From positions 11,015,001 through 11,079,000 of the forward strand of contig NZ_CP117866.1 of NCBI RefSeq assembly GCF_028736035.1: a stretch of 64,000 nt of DNA, read 5' to 3'. This DNA comes from Streptomyces sp. T12 (GTDB lineage Bacteria > Actinomycetota > Actinomycetes > Streptomycetales > Streptomycetaceae). The stretch's first letter is position 1; each line of letters opens with the position of its first letter. Positions 16,024 through 25,612 of the stretch are shown here, in pieces. The position numbers were made by a program, and so were the translations under genes. A model generated the notes under the pieces. The model searched no databases. It saw only the letters and a list, made by a program, of their open reading frames with translations, and was not told the origin of the DNA.

Positions 16024-17445
16024 TCAGGCACCGAAGAGTTGCGTCCAGTACGTCCCCGCCGGTCCGCCGCCCGCGAAGCCGATCCCCAGGTGGGTGAAGT
16101 CGCGCTTGAGGATGTTGGCGCGGTGGCCCGGGCTGTTCATCCAGCCCTCCACGACCTCGGCGGGGGAGCGCTGGCCGCACGCTATGTTCTCGCCGATCGA
16201 ACGCCGCGTGGAGCCCGCGGCGGCGGCCCGGTCCCAGGGCTGACCCCCTTCGGGCGAGGTGTGGGAGTAGAAGGCGCGGGCCGCCATGTCCGCGCTGTAC
16301 GCCTGCGCGGCGGTGGTGAGCACGGGGTCGACGGACAGGGGGCGCAGCCCGGCCCCGGCCCGCTCCCGGTTGGTGAGCTCGACGACCTCGGCCGCCGTGC
16401 GGGACAGGTCGCCCGGCGTGAGCGGCCTGGCCCACAGCGCGGTCCAGTAGGTGTCGCCCGAGCGGCCGCCCGTGACATGCGCCAGGGCGGCGTGGGTGAA
16501 GGCCGGGTCGTGCAGGGTGCGGCGGGGGTGTTCGGTGCGCAGGCAGTACGCGACGAACTCGGCGGGTGTGCGGGGGCCGGAGACCAGGTGCTCGCCGACG
16601 GTGAGATACGCGTACCCGGCGGTGGTGATGCGCTGGTACACGGAGACACCGTCGCGGCCCTCGACGCCGAGCCGTCCTGCCGCGGCCATGGCGGAGGCGT
16701 GGGCCTGGGCGGCGGAGGCGAGGCGGGCGTCGAGGGTGACCGGCGGTGAACCTGCCTCGGCGCGGGCGGAGTTGACCAGGCCCAGGAAGCCGTCGCGATC
16801 CGGGAACGGGGCATGCGGGGTGGAGACGGCGGAGAGGGTCTGCATCGAGGGCCGTGCGGGAGGCACCGGGGGAGCGGTGGGCATGGGAGGAGCGGCGGGT
16901 GGGGGTGCGGGTGGTGCGACGGGCGACGGCGGGGCAGGTGCCGACGGGACCGGCGAGGGCGTCGCATCCTCGATGACGTCGACCCCGAAATCGCGCGCGA
17001 GCCCCGCCAGCCCGTCCGCGTACCCCTGCCCCAGGGCCCGCAGCTTCCAGCCGCCGCCACGACGGTAGATCTCCGCGAGCAGCAGCACGGTCTCCTGCCG
17101 CGGGCGCGGCGGGGCGAACCGGGCGATCGGGTGGCCGCCCGGGCCGGTGACCTGGAGCGTGGGGGAGGGCAGGCGGCCCAGGGGAGTGCCGGGGTCGGCG
17201 GGGCTGACGACCACCGTGACCCGGGTGGCCCCGGGGCGCAGTCGCAGTGGGTCGAGGGTCAGGGTGTCGCCGTGGAGCCGGGCACCCGGAGCGGACGGCT
17301 GGTTGTAGAACACGAAGTCGGCGTCGCCCCGGACCTTGCCGCTGTCGTCGGTGACGAGCGCGGACACGTCGAAGGGGCCGGTCACCCGGACGCTCACGCT
17401 GCCGCCCGGGAGGGGCAGATTGCCCCCGGGAACCAACTCGTTCAT
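16024..17445 (-). CDS. TerD-CAP-CAP fusion protein
   Basis: A 473-residue protein in four parts: a TerD domain (about 1-165, with DADFVFYNQPSAPG and the conserved ETVLLLAEIYRR), a proline-rich linker (about 165-205), a degenerate CAP/SCP domain (about 205-335) and a canonical CAP domain (about 345-473). The second CAP has FYSHTSPEGGQPWDR, GENIACGQRSPAEVVEGWMNSPGHRANIL and the terminal YWTQLFG; the first lacks the HTSP and SPGHR motifs. There is no signal peptide, so the CAP domains are cytosolic unless exported unusually. TerD domains usually bind calcium and act in tellurite/stress complexes; CAP domains bind lipids or ligands. The ATG at 17445 is preceded by AGGACG. Upstream of AIM24. Confidence 0.88.
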   Translation of the reverse strand: MNELVPGGNLPLPGGSVSVRVTGPFDVSALVTDDSGKVRGDADFVFYNQPSAPGARLHGDTLTLDPLRLRPGATRVTVVVSPADPGTPLGRLPSPTLQVTGPGGHPIARFAPPRPRQETVLLLAEIYRRGGGWKLRALGQGYADGLAGLARDFGVDVIEDATPSPVPSAPAPPSPVAPPAPPPAAPPMPTAPPVPPARPSMQTLSAVSTPHAPFPDRDGFLGLVNSARAEAGSPPVTLDARLASAAQAHASAMAAAGRLGVEGRDGVSVYQRITTAGYAYLTVGEHLVSGPRTPAEFVAYCLRTEHPRRTLHDPAFTHAALAHVTGGRSGDTYWTALWARPLTPGDLSRTAAEVVELTNRERAGAGLRPLSVDPVLTTAAQAYSADMAARAFYSHTSPEGGQPWDRAAAAGSTRRSIGENIACGQRSPAEVVEGWMNSPGHRANILKRDFTHLGIGFAGGGPAGTYWTQLFGA

Positions 17446-17467
17446 CGTGCCGTCCTGGTGGGTGCTT

Positions 17468-17510
17468 CGAGATCCGGTGGGGATGTCCGGAAAACGTCCC
17501 CGGGATCTCG
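17468..17510 (-). terminator. Large hairpin after the DD-carboxypeptidase-like gene
   Basis: CGAGATCC and GGATCTCG pair at the base, with GGTGGGGA opposite TCCCC inside with a small bulge; the loop is about 13 nt. It lies 40 bp beyond the stop at 17550 and 23 bp upstream of the TerD-CAP start, so it may also shape the leader of that gene. Confidence 0.6.
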
Positions 17511-17549
17511 TGGGTTCCCGCCGGCCGGGATGACGGTGTGCGCCCGCCC

Positions 17550-18932
<1,383 letters not shown>

Positions 18933-18945
18933 TCAGTGAATCCTG

Positions 18946-18983
18946 CTTCTTTTATTGACGGCGGAAAATAAGGGCTCTAGGTT
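18946..18983 (+). promoter_or_regulatory. Leaderless promoter with A/T-rich operator for the ROK regulator
   Basis: TTGACG (18955-18960), a 17-bp spacer and TAGGTT (18978-18983) make a good sigma-70-type promoter whose start would fall at the ATG (18990), so the mRNA is probably leaderless; no ribosome-binding site is seen. Overlapping the -35 is a near-palindrome: CTTCTTTT (18946-18953) and AAAATAAG (18965-18972) match at 7 of 8 positions. ROK-family operators are typically such T-run/A-run palindromes, so autoregulation is likely. Confidence 0.65.
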
Positions 18984-18989
18984 CCGGGC

Positions 18990-20168
18990 ATGACCTCGAC
19001 CCGCCGTGCCGAGACGTTCCCGGCGAACACGCCGGCCGCCTCGCAGATCTTCACCACGGTCCTCTCCCACGGGCCGCTCACCCGCCTGGAGGTGGCCCGG
19101 CGGGCGGGACTGTCCCCGGCGGCCGTCACCAAGGCGGTACGGCCCCTCATCGAGGCCGGCTACCTGGTGGAGGACGCGGACGAGCCGGCCCGCCCCGCGC
19201 TCGGCCGCCCCGCCAACCCGGTGCGGGTCGACGGGGGACGGGCGCTGTTCATCGGCGTCAAGGTGACCGGCGACGAGATCATCGGCGTGCTCACCGACCT
19301 GTGCTGCCGCATCCGCGTCGCCCGCCACGCGCCGCTCGCGGACCGGGAACCGAAGGGCGTGCTGGCCTCGGTCGCCGAGCTGGCGGGCGAACTGCTCGCC
19401 GAGGCGGGCGACTTGGGCGTGCCGGTTCTCGGCCTCGGCATCGCCGTCTCCGGTGACGTCGACCGTGGCGCGGGCGTCGTCCGCTACTCACCGTTCCTGG
19501 AGTGGCGGGACGTGCCCCTCGCCGAACTCGCCGCCACGACCACCGGGTTGCCGGTCACCGTCGACAACGACGTACGGGCCCTCACCGTCGCCGAGCAGTG
19601 GTTCGGCGCCGGCGTGGGGCTGTCCGACTTCGCCGTGGTGACGGTCGGCGCCGGCATCGGCTGCGGGCTCGTGGTGCACGGCCGGGTGGTCGCCGGGGCA
19701 CACGGTGTGGCCGGGGAGATCGGCCATGTGACCGTCGACCCGGCGGGCCCGCCCTGCCACTGCGGCAACCGCGGCTGCGTGGAGGCGATCGCGGGGGACG
19801 CCGCGATCGTCCGGCGGATCCGCGAGACCACGGGCGTCCAGGTCGCCGACGCCGCCGAGGCCGTGGAGTTGGCCCACCGAGGCAACGCCGGAGCGCGCGA
19901 GGCCTATGCGCGCGCGGGCGAGGCGATCGGCCGGGGCATCGCCACCGTGGCCAACCTGCTCGGCCCCGAGCGGGTGATCATCTCCGGTGAGGGCCTCGCC
20001 GCCCACGACCTGTTCGCCGAACAGATCCGCGACGCCTTCGCCGCGGCCGCGTTCGGCTCCGCCGCCCACTGCGACGTACAGACCCGCCCGCTGCCCTTCG
20101 ACGAGTGGGCGCGGGGCGCCGCGGCCACCGCGATCCAGTCCTTCATCAGAGCCGACCAGCAGCAGTAG
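18990..20168 (+). CDS. ROK-family transcriptional regulator
   Basis: A 392-residue protein: N-terminal winged helix (about 20-65, LTRLEVARRAGLSPAAVTKAV) and a C-terminal ROK sugar-kinase-like domain. The ROK zinc motif CHCGNRGC is at about 251-258 and the phosphate loop is near VTVGAGIGCG. Such proteins repress sugar-utilisation genes and are released by a sugar ligand; kinase activity is not expected. It lies 32 bp upstream of the GH27 gene on the same strand and probably controls the GH27-GH95-esterase genes and itself. Start at ATG 18990, matching the leaderless promoter. Confidence 0.92.
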   Translation: MTSTRRAETFPANTPAASQIFTTVLSHGPLTRLEVARRAGLSPAAVTKAVRPLIEAGYLVEDADEPARPALGRPANPVRVDGGRALFIGVKVTGDEIIGVLTDLCCRIRVARHAPLADREPKGVLASVAELAGELLAEAGDLGVPVLGLGIAVSGDVDRGAGVVRYSPFLEWRDVPLAELAATTTGLPVTVDNDVRALTVAEQWFGAGVGLSDFAVVTVGAGIGCGLVVHGRVVAGAHGVAGEIGHVTVDPAGPPCHCGNRGCVEAIAGDAAIVRRIRETTGVQVADAAEAVELAHRGNAGAREAYARAGEAIGRGIATVANLLGPERVIISGEGLAAHDLFAEQIRDAFAAAAFGSAAHCDVQTRPLPFDEWARGAAATAIQSFIRADQQQ

Positions 20169-20200
20169 AGCCGCTGAAACCGCACCTGGAGGTACGACCC

Positions 20201-21997
20201 ATGCGGTCATCCTCGTACTCCGTCATGCCCGCACGCACCCTGAGAGCGGTGGTGGTCCTGGCCCTCGCCGCCGGTGTGACCGCCGCCGTACCCGCCGCCC
20301 AGGCCGAGACCGCCGCACCGGCTCTCGCCGCCAAGCCCTACATGGGCTGGTCGAGCTGGAGCATGCAGTCCTCGAAGTATCCCGGCCTGAACCCGGACGG
20401 CGACTACAGCTACCTGACCGAGGCGAACGTCCTCAAGCAGGCCGGCGCCCTGGCCGCCAAGCTGAAGAAGTACGGCTACGAATACGTCAACATCGACGCC
20501 GGCTGGTGGCGCGACAAGGCATGGAAGCCCGGGTTCGACCGGTACGGACGCCAGCAGGCCGACCCGGTCCGCTTCCCCAGCGGCATGAAGGCCCTCGCCG
20601 ACCGCATCCACGCCAAGGGCCTCAAGGCCGGCATCTATCTGCCGGTCGGCCTGGAGAAGGAGGCGTACGGCGACGGCAAGGTGCCCATCTGGAACGCCGA
20701 CGGCTGTACCACCGCCGACATCGTCCACGACGACCTGCGCACGACCAACGGCTGGGACAGCGCGTACAAGCTCGACTTCTCCGACCCCTGCGCGCAGAAG
20801 TACGTCGACTCCCAGGCGAGCATGTTCGCCGACTGGGGCTACGACTTCCTCAAGCTCGACGGTGTCGGCCCCGGCTCCGGCAAGAACGGCGACCAGTACG
20901 ACAACGTTGCCGACGTGGCCGCGTGGCAGAAGGCCATCGCCGCCACCGGCCGGCCCATCCACCTGGAACTGTCCTGGTCCCTCGACATCGGGCGCGTGGC
21001 CGACTGGAAGAAGCACTCCCAGGGCTGGCGCATCGACACCGACGTCGAGTGCTACTGCAACACCCTGGTCAGCTGGGAGAACTCCGTCGACGACCGCTGG
21101 GACGACGCCCCCGCCTGGACCCGGCACGCCGGCCCCGGCGGCTGGAACGACCTCGACTCCCTCGACGTCGGCAACGGCGAGATGGACGGCCTCACCAAGG
21201 CCGAGCGGCAGAGCTACGCCACCCTGTGGGCCATCGCCAAGTCCCCCCTCTACACCGGCGACGACCTCACCCGCCTCGACTCCTACGGCCTGTCCCTGCT
21301 GACCAACCGCGAGGTCATCGCCGTCAACCAGGGCGCCACCCCGCCCGCACGCCCCGTCACCCCCTCCGACCCCCAGCAGGTGTGGGCCGCGAAGAACCCC
21401 GACGGCACCTACACCGTCGCCCTGTTCAACCTCGCCGACGCCCCCGCCGCCGTCACCGCCCACTGGGCGTCCCTCGGCTTCACCGGCAAGGCCGCGGTAC
21501 GCGACCTGTGGAACCACGAGAACCTCGGCAGCTACACGAACAAGATCACCCAGGCCCTGCCCGCCCACGGCTCCCGCCTCTTCACCGTCACGCCGCGCGG
21601 CAGCGCGCTCACCACGACCGCCTATGAAGCCGAGTCCCCGGCGAACACCCTCGGCGGCAACGCCTCCGTCGCCGACTGCTCGGCCTGCTCCGACGGCCGC
21701 AAGGTGGGCAACCTCTACCTCGGCGGCACGCTCCGCTTCAACGACGTCGTCGTGGACAAGCCCGGCACCTACCTGATCAAGGTGGCCTACGTCAGCGGTG
21801 ACCCCCGGTCGGTCGGCATCTCCGCGAACGGCGGCGGCGCCACCCGGCACAAGTTCCCCTCCACCGGCGACTGGGGGACCGCCGAGACGGTCAGTGTGCC
21901 CGTGACGCTCAAGGCGGGTGCCAACACGGTCACCTTCGACAGCGGCGCCGGCTACGCCCCGGACATCGACCGGATCGACGTACCGAAGTCGTCCTGA
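20201..21997 (+). CDS. Secreted GH27 alpha-galactosidase-like enzyme with C-terminal CBM35-like module
   Basis: A 598-residue protein: signal peptide (1-41, with AQA), GH27 (beta/alpha)8 barrel (about 45-330), beta domain (about 340-440), and a C-terminal beta-sandwich carbohydrate-binding module (about 470-597, starting TTTAYEAESPANTLGG). Landmarks include GWSSWSMQSS at the barrel start, YVNIDAGWW, the nucleophile region FLKLDGVG and the acid/base region WRIDTDVE. It should release terminal alpha-D-galactose (less likely beta-L-arabinopyranose or N-acetylgalactosamine) outside the cell. The ATG at 20201 follows TGGAGGT. First structural gene after the ROK regulator; 41 bp to the GH95 gene. 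Confidence 0.9.
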   Translation: MRSSSYSVMPARTLRAVVVLALAAGVTAAVPAAQAETAAPALAAKPYMGWSSWSMQSSKYPGLNPDGDYSYLTEANVLKQAGALAAKLKKYGYEYVNIDAGWWRDKAWKPGFDRYGRQQADPVRFPSGMKALADRIHAKGLKAGIYLPVGLEKEAYGDGKVPIWNADGCTTADIVHDDLRTTNGWDSAYKLDFSDPCAQKYVDSQASMFADWGYDFLKLDGVGPGSGKNGDQYDNVADVAAWQKAIAATGRPIHLELSWSLDIGRVADWKKHSQGWRIDTDVECYCNTLVSWENSVDDRWDDAPAWTRHAGPGGWNDLDSLDVGNGEMDGLTKAERQSYATLWAIAKSPLYTGDDLTRLDSYGLSLLTNREVIAVNQGATPPARPVTPSDPQQVWAAKNPDGTYTVALFNLADAPAAVTAHWASLGFTGKAAVRDLWNHENLGSYTNKITQALPAHGSRLFTVTPRGSALTTTAYEAESPANTLGGNASVADCSACSDGRKVGNLYLGGTLRFNDVVVDKPGTYLIKVAYVSGDPRSVGISANGGGATRHKFPSTGDWGTAETVSVPVTLKAGANTVTFDSGAGYAPDIDRIDVPKSS

Positions 21998-22038
21998 ACG
22001 CACCCCGGGCGCCCGCCCACGACTGCCAGGAGCCCGCC

Positions 22039-24402
22039 ATGGACACCGCCCCGTCCGACCGCCTGCCCAGACGCAGCCTGCTCGCCCTCGCCGCGGCGAC
22101 CGGAGCCCTCACCACGCTGCCCGCCTTCACCGCGTCGGCCGCACCGCAACGCCCCACCGACTCGCCGCTGAGCGAGGGCAGTTCACGCCACCAGCTGTGG
22201 TGGCAGGCCCCCGCCGACGAGCACTCCATGATCGAGCAGGGCCTGCCGGTCGGCAACGGCCGCCTCGGCGCCCTCGTCGGCAACGACCCCGGCCGCGAAC
22301 TCCTCCTGATCACCGACGCCACGATGTGGACCGGCGGCCGCAACGACACCCTCGACGCCGACGGCCAGTTCCCCTACGGCCGTGACGACTTCGGCTCCTT
22401 CACCCTCCTCGCCCGCCTCTCCGTCGACATCCCTGACCACGACCTGTCCGCCGTCAACGGCTACCGCCGCACCCTCGACCTGGCACAGGGGCTGGTGACC
22501 ACGTCGTACACGCGCTCCGCAGTGACGTACCGCAGGCGGATCTTCGCCAGTCGACCCGACGACGTGATCGTCCTGCACTTCACGCAGAGCGGCGGCGGCT
22601 GCTACACCGGCACCGTCGTGCTGGAGGGCACGCACGGTGAGGGCGCCGGGGTGTCTTTCGGCACGGCATTCCCGAACGGCCTGCGCTACGGGGCCGCCGT
22701 CACCGCGTACGGCACGGGCGGCCGGGTCACCGTCAGCGGCTCGCGGATCGATTTCGCCGGGTGCCGGGAGCTGACTGTGGTCGTGAGCGGCGGCACCGAC
22801 TACGCGCCGGACGCGGCCCAGGACTACCGCGATCCGTCCCTCGACCCGCACAAGCTGGCCCGCACCAAGGTGCGCGATGCCGCCACCCACGCCGTCGACA
22901 CCCTGCTGCGCACCCATGTCGCCGACTACCAGGACCTGTACGGGCGCATGGACCTCGCGCTCGGCACGTCGTCCGCCGAGCAGCGCTCGCTGGACACCTG
23001 GGAACGGCTCCGGGCGCGGGCCCGGGACGGCGCACCCGACCCCGAACTCGAAGCCGCCTACGTGCACTTCGGCCGCTACCTGATGATCTCCGGTTCACGC
23101 GGGAGCCTGCCCCTCGCCCTGCAAGGGCTGTGGCTCGACGGCAACGACCCGGACTGGATGGGCGACTACCACACCGACATCAACATCCAGATGAACTACT
23201 GGATGGCCGACCGCACGGGCCTGTCGCCGTGCTTCGACGCCCTCACCGACTACTGCCTCGCCCAGCTCCCGTCCTGGACCGACCTCACCCGCCGACTGTT
23301 CAGCGACCCCCGCAACCGCTACCGCAACTCCACCGGCAGGAACGCCGGCTGGACCGTCGCCATCTCCACCAACCCCCACGGCGGAGGCGGCTGGTGGTGG
23401 CACCCGGCGGGCAACGCCTGGCTGTGCGCGACCTTGTGGGAGCACTACGAGTACACCCGGTCACGGGAACTCCTGGCCAGGATCTACCCGTTGCTCAAGG
23501 GGGCCTGCGAGTTCTGGGAGGCCAGACTGCTCACCACCACCCTCCCCGGCACCACACAGGAGGTGTTGATCGCCGACAGCGACTGGTCGCCCGAGCACGG
23601 CCCGCTCGACGCCAAGGGCATCACCTACGCTCAGGAACTGGTGTGGGCGCTGTTCGGGAACTACTGCACCGCTGCGGCCGAGCTGCGGACGGACATGGAC
23701 TACGCGGATACGATCGCCTCACTGCGCAGAAAGCTCTACCTGCCACAGGTCAGCCCGAGCACCGGCTGGCTGGAGGAGTGGATGTCCCCCGACAACCTCG
23801 GCGAGACCACGCACCGGCACCTGTCCCCGCTCGTCGGCCTGTTCCCCGGCGACCGGATCCGCCCCGACGGCTCCACCCCGGCCCACCTCGTGGCCGGCGC
23901 CACCGCCCTGCTCACCGCGCGCGGCACGGAGAGCTTCGGCTGGGCCAACGCCTGGCGCGGCCTGTGCTGGGCCCGCCTGAAGGACGCGGAGAAGGCCTAC
24001 CAGCTGGTCGTGAACAACCTCCGCCCGTCGACCGGCGGCAGCAACGGCACGGCACCCAACCTCTTCGACATCTACGAGGTGGAACGCGGCCGGGGCATCT
24101 TCCAGATCGACGCCAACTTCGGCACTGCGGCCGCGGTGGTGGAGATGCTGCTGTACTCCCGGCCGGGGCACATCGAACTCCTCCCGGCGCTTCCCGACGC
24201 CTGGGCAGGCTCGGGCTTCGTCCGGGGCGTGGCCGCGCGGGGCGGCTTCGAGGCGGACCTGCGCTGGCACGACGGGAGACCGACCGAGGTCCGGATCCAC
24301 AGCGTCGGCGGCCGCACCACGACGGTCGCGTACGGCGGTGTGTCGCGCACGGTCACCCTGCGGCCCGGCGCCTCCGTCACGTTGAAGGACTTCGCCCGGT
24401 GA
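22039..24402 (+). CDS. Secreted GH95 alpha-L-fucosidase / alpha-L-galactosidase
   Basis: A 787-residue protein with a Tat signal (LPRRSLLALAAATGALTTL, cleavage ASA near residue 35), an N-terminal beta domain (about 50-290) and an (alpha/alpha)6 barrel. The GH95 catalytic environment is visible: GDYHTDINIQMNYW (about 376-389), which holds the two catalytic-site asparagines, DSDWSPEHGP with the acid glutamate, and FQIDANFG with the base-activating aspartate. GH95 enzymes invert alpha-1,2-fucosyl or alpha-L-galactosyl bonds; sequence reading cannot choose. The ATG at 22039 follows CAGGAG. Its stop overlaps the next start by 4 nt (GTGA), so it is translationally coupled to the esterase. Confidence 0.9.
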   Translation: MDTAPSDRLPRRSLLALAAATGALTTLPAFTASAAPQRPTDSPLSEGSSRHQLWWQAPADEHSMIEQGLPVGNGRLGALVGNDPGRELLLITDATMWTGGRNDTLDADGQFPYGRDDFGSFTLLARLSVDIPDHDLSAVNGYRRTLDLAQGLVTTSYTRSAVTYRRRIFASRPDDVIVLHFTQSGGGCYTGTVVLEGTHGEGAGVSFGTAFPNGLRYGAAVTAYGTGGRVTVSGSRIDFAGCRELTVVVSGGTDYAPDAAQDYRDPSLDPHKLARTKVRDAATHAVDTLLRTHVADYQDLYGRMDLALGTSSAEQRSLDTWERLRARARDGAPDPELEAAYVHFGRYLMISGSRGSLPLALQGLWLDGNDPDWMGDYHTDINIQMNYWMADRTGLSPCFDALTDYCLAQLPSWTDLTRRLFSDPRNRYRNSTGRNAGWTVAISTNPHGGGGWWWHPAGNAWLCATLWEHYEYTRSRELLARIYPLLKGACEFWEARLLTTTLPGTTQEVLIADSDWSPEHGPLDAKGITYAQELVWALFGNYCTAAAELRTDMDYADTIASLRRKLYLPQVSPSTGWLEEWMSPDNLGETTHRHLSPLVGLFPGDRIRPDGSTPAHLVAGATALLTARGTESFGWANAWRGLCWARLKDAEKAYQLVVNNLRPSTGGSNGTAPNLFDIYEVERGRGIFQIDANFGTAAAVVEMLLYSRPGHIELLPALPDAWAGSGFVRGVAARGGFEADLRWHDGRPTEVRIHSVGGRTTTVAYGGVSRTVTLRPGASVTLKDFAR

Positions 24403-25589
24403 GGGCCGAACTACCAATCGCCGTCATCCTGTTGACGCTCGTCGCCTGCCAGTCCCCGCCCGCCGAGGCGACCGGCGACCCCAGCGGCGTCGTCACCTGG
24501 GCGGCGAGCGCCGACCGGATGGGCGACGGTGTCGCCGGCCGCGGCTACCGGCTCGTCGTCCACACCAGCGCGGGCGGAACCGACCTGCGGATCCGGCTCT
24601 CCAACGCCTTCGGGGACCGGCCGCTGACCTTCGACAGCGTCTACGCGGGCATCCAGGAACAGGGCGCCGAACTGCGGCCCGGCAGCAACCGGCGCCTGAC
24701 TTTCGGCGGTGCGCGCACGGTCACCGTGCCGGCCGGCGGCACCGTGTGGAGCGACCCGCTGCCCGGCAGGCTGCCCGCCGCGACCAACCTCGCCGTGAGC
24801 CTGCACAGCCCGGACGCGGGCGGCCCGGCCAGCGGCCACTGGATGGCCCTGCAGTCGTCGTACGCCACCCAGGGCGACCACACCGCCGAGGAGAGCGGCG
24901 CCGCCTGGACCATCCCGACCGGCTCCTGGTTCTACCTCGACGCCGTCTCCGTACGCGCCCCCGCGGGCACCGGAGCGGTGGTCGCCCTCGGCGACTCCAT
25001 CACCGACGGCTGGCAGTCCACCGCCGACCTGAACCGCCGATGGCCCGACTACCTGGCCCGCCGCCTGCAACGCGCGGACACGGCGGTGAAGGGCGTGGCC
25101 AACGAAGGAATGTCCGGGAACAAGGTCCTCGCGGACAACCCCGGCCAGAGCGGGCTGAACCGGCTGGAGCGGGATGTCCTGTCCCAGCCGGGGGTGCGGA
25201 CCGTGTTCCTGTTCCAGGGCGTCAACGACATCAAGGCCCATACGGGTGTCACGGCCGCGGACCTGATCGACGGCTACCGCGAGATCGTCGACCGGGCCCG
25301 CGCGGCCGGCAAGTGCGTCGTCGGCGCGACCGTCGGCCCCTTCAAGGGCTGGCACGAATGGGACCCGGCCGCCGAGGCCGTGCGCCAGGAGGTCAACGCC
25401 TTCATCCGCACCAGCGGCGAGTTCGACGCCGTCACCGACTTCGACCGCATCCTGCGCAGCCCCTACGACCCCGCACGGATGCTTCCGGCCCTCGACGGCG
25501 GCGACCACATCCACCCCAACGACAAGGGGATGCAGGCGATGGCCGACGCCGTCGACCTGACCGCCCTCGACTGCGACACCACCGGCTGA
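24399..25589 (+). CDS. SGNH/GDSL hydrolase lipoprotein
   Basis: A 396-residue lipoprotein: lipobox LVAC near residue 17, an N-terminal beta-sandwich (about 30-185) and a C-terminal SGNH domain. Catalytic blocks: GDSITDGW (block I, nucleophile serine), NEGMSGNK (block II), GVNDI (block III) and DHIHPN (block V, Asp-His). This arrangement is typical of carbohydrate esterases that remove acetyl groups from glycans; the substrate is inferred. The GTG at 24399 overlaps the GH95 stop and AAGGA lies upstream. Last gene of the locus; its stop codon sits in a two-way terminator with the convergent LuxR gene. Confidence 0.85.
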   Translation: MRAELPIAVILLTLVACQSPPAEATGDPSGVVTWAASADRMGDGVAGRGYRLVVHTSAGGTDLRIRLSNAFGDRPLTFDSVYAGIQEQGAELRPGSNRRLTFGGARTVTVPAGGTVWSDPLPGRLPAATNLAVSLHSPDAGGPASGHWMALQSSYATQGDHTAEESGAAWTIPTGSWFYLDAVSVRAPAGTGAVVALGDSITDGWQSTADLNRRWPDYLARRLQRADTAVKGVANEGMSGNKVLADNPGQSGLNRLERDVLSQPGVRTVFLFQGVNDIKAHTGVTAADLIDGYREIVDRARAAGKCVVGATVGPFKGWHEWDPAAEAVRQEVNAFIRTSGEFDAVTDFDRILRSPYDPARMLPALDGGDHIHPNDKGMQAMADAVDLTALDCDTTG

Positions 25590-25612
25590 CGGCCACGACG
25601 GGAAGTCAGCCG
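25583..25612. terminator. Two-way hairpin covering both convergent stop codons
   Basis: CGGCTGAC and GTCAGCCG form perfect 8-bp arms around 14 nt. The left arm contains the TGA of the SGNH gene; the right arm contains the TGA (minus strand) of the LuxR gene. Confidence 0.7.
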
